64,000 nucleotides of DNA, taken from contig JAVDOI010000011.1 of assembly GCA_032191485.1 (NCBI GenBank), positions 22,480,887-22,544,886 of the forward strand. The letters are read 5' to 3'. The translations under genes were made by a program, and so were the position numbers. This stretch comes from Leptoclinus maculatus. Its lineage: Eukaryota; Chordata; Actinopteri; Perciformes; Stichaeidae. The number at the start of each line of letters is the position of its first letter. Position 1 is the first letter of the stretch. Positions 57,640 through 64,000 of this stretch are shown in pieces. The notes beneath the pieces are model-generated. The model was not told the origin of the DNA. It searched no databases and saw only the letters and a list, made by a program, of their open reading frames with translations.

Positions 57640-58800
57640 AAATTAAGATAGGTCTTCCATTTCCTTTTACAAATACTGAGATAGCTTGCCATTCTAATAT
57701 CCAGAGGCTGGGAGTTCCGCAGTTTAGGGGTATACAACAGAAGCTACTCTCAGTGGTATTTTAAGGGACACCATAAGAAACATTGAAAAGAAAAGCGGTG
57801 GAGGACCTAAGTGATCCGGCTGGAACATAAAATTAAATACAATCTCTTATGTAGTGAGGAGCAAGGTAATTTCAAGCTTTATACAAAAGTAAAAGAACAG
57901 CCAGTGCAGCCTCTTAAGCAGTAGGGTAATGTGATCCATTTTCCTCATTTTAGTTGACTAAAGACTAAAGCAGCTTCTTGCACTAGCTGTAGTTGTTTTA
58001 TAGACGTTTTAGCTAATCCAGTAAAAAGGAAATTACAATTCTCTTAATAGCTAGTAATAAAATTGTGAGTGTGATTTTCAGCGCTTCTCTGGGTTAAAAA
58101 AAGTCTGACTCTGCGATATTCCTAATATTAAAAAGAATTTTGAAAGAGTTTTCATGACCTTGTTAAAATCAGAATTACAATTTAAATTGGATCTTAGTCT
58201 CATAAATTTGTGGTATTTGTTTTAATCTGTTTGCTAAAACCACCGAGCATTAAGTGCAGTTTTTCTCTTGCTGCTTTGGTTACAATTAAAGTACTATGAT
58301 CAGTTTTAGCTTTAAAAAGATTTTACCCATCCATACATTAATGTCAGTGAGACGGGCAATTCGAGCATTGGGGTCATTTGGTGAGACAGAGATTTACAAT
58401 TGTGTATCATTAGCAACACAATCTTAATTGACGAGGTGAAGGTTAATAATGTGTCAGAGTGGGAGCATAAATAATGAAAACAAAACTGGGCCGAGAATGC
58501 TTTCTTGAGGAATACCATGACTCTCTGATACTAAAGCACCAAGCTAACAAAAAACTGTCTATCAGTTAAATATCACTGTAACCAAGTCCAGTCAGAGAGA
58601 CCCACCCATTTCTTAAGTCTGTCATTTCAGATATCGTGGTCGTTTGTACCGAATGCTGCACTGAGGTCTAGGAGTAGAAGAAGAACAGCCATGTTGTTTG
58701 CAGCCACAATAATTCTCAGGTCGTTTACAACTTTCAGTGTAGGACAGTCTCTGTGCTGCAGTTTGATTGATAACCTGATTGGAGCTACGTTGTAAAGACT
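57640..58800 (-). pseudogene. L2-type LINE reverse transcriptase, heavily mutated
   Basis: Minus strand, in order: LKVVNDLRIIVAANNMAVLL followed by LLLDLSAAFGTNDHDI (58627-58760), the RT motif A region in which the usual catalytic D of FDTVDH is G here; a decayed 'GSVLGP'-type region near 58480-58510; NDTQL near 58400; WMGKIFLKL near 58310-58335; and C-terminal blocks down to about 57640 (PASGY near 57690). Block order fits an L2-clade ORF2. Many stops, inactive. It lies next to but is distinct from the LINE at 57222. Confidence 0.65.
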
Positions 58801-60808
58801 CAGTAGATAACCAGGTTCGAACCCAGATGCACAGCTCTGAGACAAGCAGGTTGGATAAAAGTTCACGTTTACTTGTTGTGGTCAAAACCAGGCCTAACCA
58901 GGCAGACAGATCAACACAGGTGACCCGATCTCATGGGAAGATGCACAGCACGACATTTGAAGGACACCCTGCCTGTCGTGATATCTCATTTTAGGCATTT
59001 TGTTTATCATTTAACGGTCACAGGTTTAGGCAACGAAACAGCTAAGTTGGGTTTAAGAAAAACATCATGATTGAGCTTAAAATAAGTACGTAAACTAAGT
59101 AAAACGTTAATGTAACATAAGTTCCAAAAATGCTAGCAAACATCCCTAACCTAACAAAATTAAATCGTATCAGAATAACATTACTTTGCGACACAAACAC
59201 CGATCTCGAACACCGGCCTCCTGTTTGAAAGTCCTGTGTCTGTTTGACCCACCCACCATAAGTTATCGTTCTCATGTTTTATACTAGATCACTTGCTCTG
59301 ACTGAGCATAGTCAAGCATATGCGTTTGCATGGCAGTCAGTACAGACTACATGGCACATTTTCATGTCATTCACATGCCATCTGGTGAGATCGGGCTGGC
59401 ACTTTTGATGATAAGCACGGAAGGTCAGGTGATGGGAATCGCAGTAGCGGTTACTGCAGGGCAGGAGGGAGTGCCCCCTGGATCTGAGATAACAGGAATT
59501 AGTATGTGGCAAGCAAGAGAGTGAATGACTAGGAGTTGTGACACATAAATGGAGAACATAATTGGATACCACCAAATCATGTCGCATAAAGCAGTGACGT
59601 CAGCGTTCTTTCACACGCAGAGCAGACAGTGATACTGGGTGATAAACTGAAAATACTTAAGTTTTACCACAGACGACCGTAAATCCTTCACTTCCCACTA
59701 CCGTTGAGATTTTGCCTTTGCGACAGGGTCATGAAACATTCGGGGGAAACATTTTCAGCTTTCATCTTCAGTTAAATAATAAAACTAGAGATTAGAGCTT
59801 CCTCCGTAAAATAACAGCTAAGCCTTTCTATTTCAAGTGACTCACCCCCAAAGCTCAATAGGCCTGGAGATGGAGCTGCACTAAAGGGCCTATGGTATGA
59901 CTCACTCTTTTCACCATTCCCATCATCAATATGTTTTTCTCCAAATGAAAACATTAATTACAGACATTTACAAAAGCCAGCATCATATTTTAAAGTGGAA
60001 TAGAGCAGGCAAAACAGAAGGTTTTGATTTTTTAGGAAATCCCATCCTCCTCTCTCTGTCGTCATTCCTATCCTGTCTCTCCAACTCTCTCTCTGTTTCC
60101 AGCCTGTTCATTGACTTAAGAAAGATGTATTTACGTGCATATGTATGCATGACAAATACAGAAAAGAGGGCAATTATATAAATCTTTATGCTGTAGGGTT
60201 AAAATCTTCACTGGAGAGGAGTAAACCAAGGACTGTACTCTACTTTGATATACATATATTCTGCACATTAGAGGTAGGAAAAGGATAGAGTTAAAGAGGC
60301 CCTCTAACAATTTTACACATGAAGGTCTTTATTTTATCTCCAGGAGAATACACTCAACTAATACTGCTTTTGAGGAAATCCTAGGTACAAGCAATAAAAA
60401 AATACAACAACAAAATAAATAAGAGTCACCGATGTCCGGACCTTGGTATTTTCTGACCAAAAAAAGAAAAGAAAACTGTATTATGAAAAGAAGCTAATTT
60501 GGTAACACAATTGTTTTCCAGGCATGTGAATCAATCAAACAAATGTCTTTTTTTTTTAATATTTGTCATAAAAAAAATGAACTAAAATGTTTAATCCTTT
60601 TCTCAGGAACGGGAGAAAAAATATTATCATTAAACACTTGAAACAAAATAAAAAGGGCCTGTTCTCATTGTTTTGTTTAGAAAGAAACTTGTTGAGTGAT
60701 GGCCTCTCTATCAACCCTGCCAAAAGGGTGGTGAGGGCGATGGGGTCTACAACATCAGAGGGTTGTGGACGTACAGGAGGGGCCCTGTACTTCCTGATGG
60801 CAGTGATG
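58801..60808. other. No recognised gene
   Basis: 'gaccaggttcgaaccc'-like words near 58810 and pyrrole-free AT-rich DNA; 'ttaggcaacgaaacagctaagttgggtttaag' near 59028 resembles the 27-bp tandem at 35088. Frames at 59330-59587 on both strands have no recognised domain. Confidence 0.35.
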
Positions 60809-60816
60809 TTGTAGAG

Positions 60817-61561
60817 CAGCGGTCCCCAACCACTGGGCCGCGGACCGGTACCGGTCCGTGGGTCATTTGGTACCGGGCCGCACAGAAAGAATAAATAACT
60901 TATATTATTTCCGTTTTATTGATTATCAGAGTCTGAAAGATGTTTTATTTTGAAAAATGACCGGATTCTCTCCCAATTTCATCCGCCTGTGGCTCTTGAC
61001 ATGTCAAGACGCTCGTCTCGGTCACGTGATACGTTACCTCAAAAATTAAGCCCACAAGCTAGAGAACATGAGTAAATAACTTTTGGAGAGCTTCTTTGCA
61101 AAGGTTAAAGGCCCACTAAGGAGACAGAAGAAGAGCCTACAACCTACAAGAAAAAGAAAGCTTAATTTAACAGACAATATCAGGAGTCTAATTAAATATC
61201 AGGAGTAATTCTTACGCGCCAAGCCCGCTCTGCAGTATATGTGGCGACAGAGGAAGATCAGCTGCTGGAGATTGTAAATGACGGTGGCCTTAAAAGTATG
61301 TTTGAGACAACAAATCTGCTGGTGTTTAGGATTAAAATCAAGGCTGAATATCCTGAGATCGCCACAAAAGCACTGAAAACCCTGCTTCCATTTCACACAT
61401 CCTATCTTTGTGAAGCGGGATGTTCTGCAGTGACAGCAATCAAAACCAAACGAAGTAGACTGGACATAAGGAACACACACGCCACACCTTGAAGGCCGGT
61501 CCGTGAAAATATTGTCTGACATTAAACTGGTCTGTGGCGCAAAAAAGGTTGGGGACCGCTG
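60817..61561 (+). mobile_element. Short hAT deletion derivative with perfect 8-bp TSD
   Basis: Starts CAGCGGTCCCCAACC at 60817 and ends GGTTGGGGACCGCTG at 61561, perfect 15-bp inverted ends. TTGTAGAG flanks it at 60809-60816 and 61562-61569. 745 bp. The plus strand keeps the transposase start (ATG at 61068, then a stop at codon 4, LLESFFAKVKGPLRRQKK) and its C-terminus (61241-61492); the middle is deleted. Confidence 0.92.
61241..61492 (+). pseudogene. hAT transposase C-terminal fragment, still open
   Basis: About 83 codons without a stop: EEDQLLEIVNDGGLKSMFET, then FRIKIKAEYPEIATKALKTL and LLPFHTSYLCEAGCSAVTAI with KTKRSRLDIRNT. This matches the hATC dimerisation end of ZBED/SCAND3-like hAT transposases found in fish (family recalled, not searched). 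No start codon of its own and no catalytic core, so not functional as transposase. Confidence 0.7.
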
Positions 61562-61569
61562 TTGTAGAG

Positions 61570-61990
61570 CACAACACATAAGATAATCCTTTATTAGTCC
61601 CGCAGTGGGGAAATTTACAGGATAACAGCAGCGGTACCTCTCCTTCACACACCGGGGGTGAATCAACCGGTAGCTGAAGGAGCTGCCAAGGCGTCCCGCA
61701 TGGGGTGGGAGGTGTTGTCCATCAGGGATGATAGCTTAGCCATCCTCCTCCTGTCTCCCACCACTTCCACATGCTGTAATTATGCGGCATGCTCTGTCTG
61801 GGGCCACTCTGAGGACACGCTGGCAGGTGAATCATGCTTTAAGGATGCCAAAGGTAATTTCTTTCCTGACCCTAGTTTTGGAAAGGGCCACGTTGTATGC
61901 TGTTTATGGCCCTGCATCAGGGTCAGGATAGTGTGGCCATGAGGAAGGGCTTGCAGGCCCAAGCAGCACGCCTCTGAAGATAAAAAGACA
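61570..61990 (-). pseudogene. LINE ORF2 C-terminus and short 3' end
   Basis: Minus strand: RRRMAKLSSLMDNTSHPMRD, a one-base frameshift, SSFSYRLIHPRCVKERYRCC, then a short 3' end with 'actgcgggactaataaagga'. This is the C-terminal tail of a non-LTR retrotransposon from a family other than the three copies described at 20381, 22183 and 57222. Clade not assigned. The hAT at 60817-61561 inserted immediately beyond its 3' end. Confidence 0.55.
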
Positions 61991-62700
61991 TATTGCCATA
62001 ATCAGTATCACAAAATACCGTTTAAGAAACACAAAAAAAAGTATTCAATGTACTGTTACCATACCCTGCTCTAATTTGTGACACAGTACAGGATCCCTGA
62101 AGATCCTGGAGTCATGGACTGACCCGGGCCACTTTGCCTCAACACTTTTAATGAGACAATGATGAGCACAAGTCACCTGAAAAAGCATTTGAGGCTTCCA
62201 GAAGATAACAGCGTTAAAGTCAACGTAGCATCAATGTGCATTTGAAAAACAACTCCATGGTGGAGGGAAAGATAGTCCAATGTGCTGACCTTTGACCTTT
62301 AATTGCACCTGCTGCTGCATTTTCTGCTAACCCTTTATATCCATGCAGGCAGTGTGCTGGTATGACCAATCAATGAGTGTCCTTATCTATCCTTCAGATA
62401 GTGATCGATAGTATAGACTACTTCATTTATGGCCAAAGGGCAAGTTTTGTGTTACAGCGACAAACACATACATGACAAGATGACAAAAGACAAATGTAGC
62501 TTTCAAACCTGTAAATTACGTATTTAACGGCTGTGGAATGACACTTGGGATTTACATAATCGGCTTCATTCTCACCCAGAAATGAGGAGATGGATATGTG
62601 GGTGCAAATGAATGGCACCGATTACTCTGGGGAACCCTATGAAAATAGTAGGCTGCATTTACAATAGGCCTACAACAGTGTACCTCATAGGGTCTAAATT
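61991..62700. other. No recognised gene
   Basis: AT-rich, short frames only. Confidence 0.4.
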
Positions 62701-63056
62701 ATTCATAGATCAAGAAGTCACATAGGCTAATGTATACCTGCTTTGTTGTAAAAGCCCTCTTGTACGCTCTGCGTGGGCAAGTTGACGGGTAACACACAAT
62801 GAACGCATCAATTAGCTCTGTCAGAGCACATGCCGCTTTGTGAATTGCTCTGCAGACTGTGGTTTTGGGCAGGTTCCCTGCAGGTTCCCTACATGAAAGT
62901 ACCTGTGGCAAAGTAATGCAAAAGCAATACATAACGTCTGCGGCATTGTAAGAGCACAACTCCGACGTGTCGCACTGGCAACATACGGCTCAAGAAGCTG
63001 ACAGAGATACGTCAGTCTCTCTGCTGAGAATCTGTGTCTCATATAAAAAAGCAAAA
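62700..63056 (-). pseudogene. Second Harbinger transposase fragment, broken
   Basis: Minus strand: MRHRFSAERLTYLCQLLEPY, ALTMPQTLCIA, then after frameshifts TVCRAIHKAACALTELIDAF. These correspond to the same N-terminal half as in the element at 26954 but with different sequence, so another Harbinger lineage. A 10-bp tandem duplication (ggttccctgc, 62873-62892) is one of the frame-breaking lesions. No terminal repeats found. Confidence 0.65.
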
Positions 63057-64000
63057 GGGTTTTGACGGTCCCTAAAAAATATTTGCCCTCCTAAGAGACC
63101 CACTCACAATCCGCATACCTGACTCTATAGGATCTAGGAATGGGGATACCATTTTGGAAGAGAATTGATTGGTCAGTAGGCGGTGCTTTTATACAAGTTG
63201 ATCTCTTATCTTGAACATAACTTGCTCTGTAGACATAATGATCGTGAAAACAGGGCGAACCTTTGGCAGAAAAGGTTTGACATCCCTACAGTATCACTGC
63301 CCATGCCAGAATAGTCACTGTATCAATGGCTTTGGATATTCATGAAGTCACAAGGCTGCTTTGGGTAATAGCCAATGACTTCCATCTTCGCTGTCAATAA
63401 CGGTTTGTTGACTTCAAGCCTGCTGTATGTCAGCGGCTTTGCTATGCCTCTGGGGGAGCACAGGCTGATGCATAACTCTCAGTTTGTATCTGCTGTCAAG
63501 TTGCAAACAATCACAAGGCATCATCTCGTCTCATGCAATAAACGGCTGCCATCAAACAAATCTTCAATGGCACTTTCCAGGCTACACTGAGAGAAGAAGA
63601 AGAGCGAGGGAAGGAAAGCAGCACTACACACACTGATTAATGCATAACTATGCAAGCGATACCGCAAGCTACCTTCAGTCTAAACCAAGTCATGAAGGTA
63701 AAAAATAAGCTGAAGGTTCAGTGATGTCCCTGCAAAAAAATGAGAGGTATAAGATGGATCTTAGACCTTGAAGACTATGCATTTATCGCAGTTATGCTGG
63801 GTAAAATATATTGTACCTACAATAAGCAGTGACATGATAATCACTGCTACATAATTGCCATATGTCCCATTTCTCTTTCCAATTCAAACACAAGACAAAA
63901 CGCTGTCAATTAGAGAGAAAAAAAAGGAATATCAATTATCAATGTTCCAGCAGCACACAGACAAAACATAATTTTTTGCACTTGTACTCAGCTGCAGATT
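63057..64000. other. No recognised gene at right edge
   Basis: Short frames without domains; nothing delimited. Confidence 0.4.

Noticed and set aside
59330..59587. Open frames on both strands
   Set aside because: No recognisable motif on either strand and no codon or splice evidence.

Overview
The window looks like intergenic or intronic DNA from a ray-finned (teleost) fish, probably a percomorph. It is AT-rich, has no compact operon-like coding, carries long CA/GT microsatellites, and is packed with decayed copies of transposon types typical of fish: a Ty3/Gypsy gag of the kind related to the SCAN domain, hAT, PIF/Harbinger and Tc1 DNA transposons, CR1/L2-like LINEs and tRNA-derived SINEs. 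No species call is possible from sequence alone, and no conserved multi-exon host gene was recognised.

Layout. 1-2273: a minus-strand Ty3/Gypsy element cut by the left edge; its LTR begins at 2273 and an uninterrupted gag-protease frame runs off the window, ending in a protease DTGA motif. 2274-10400: unidentified DNA with dispersed repeats, one of which recurs at 12.8-13.75 kb. 10415-11863 (minus): the only convincing intact open gene, a 482-residue coiled-coil protein built from internal repeats. 14-32 kb: microsatellites, purine-rich tracts, SINEs, LINE 3' ends, and a Harbinger transposon (26954-28470) holding relics of both its transposase and its Myb-like gene and split by a 107-bp foldback element. 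32.8-37.2 kb: two related hAT elements in opposite orientation, each with a perfect 8-bp target duplication. 41.5-46.5 kb: a 44-bp perfect palindrome, a hAT with another hAT transposase relic inside it, a Harbinger-like element and a deleted Tc1 transposase.

49331-54131 is the standout feature: about 300 copies of a 16-bp CpG-rich minisatellite. The copies stay in the same 16-bp register at every point checked, and nested higher-order duplications (224, 304, 336 and 640 bp, all multiples of 16) are visible. 54.7-64 kb: a repeat rich in TTTACCGTAAA-like motifs, a solo LTR, two adjacent LINE reverse-transcriptase relics, a short hAT deletion derivative and a second Harbinger relic.

Nothing here forms a pathway. 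The window is best read as a transposon graveyard with a few young insertions (those with perfect target duplications), one possible host or lineage-specific coiled-coil gene, and one unusual satellite array. All family assignments come from motifs read by eye; no database search was possible.
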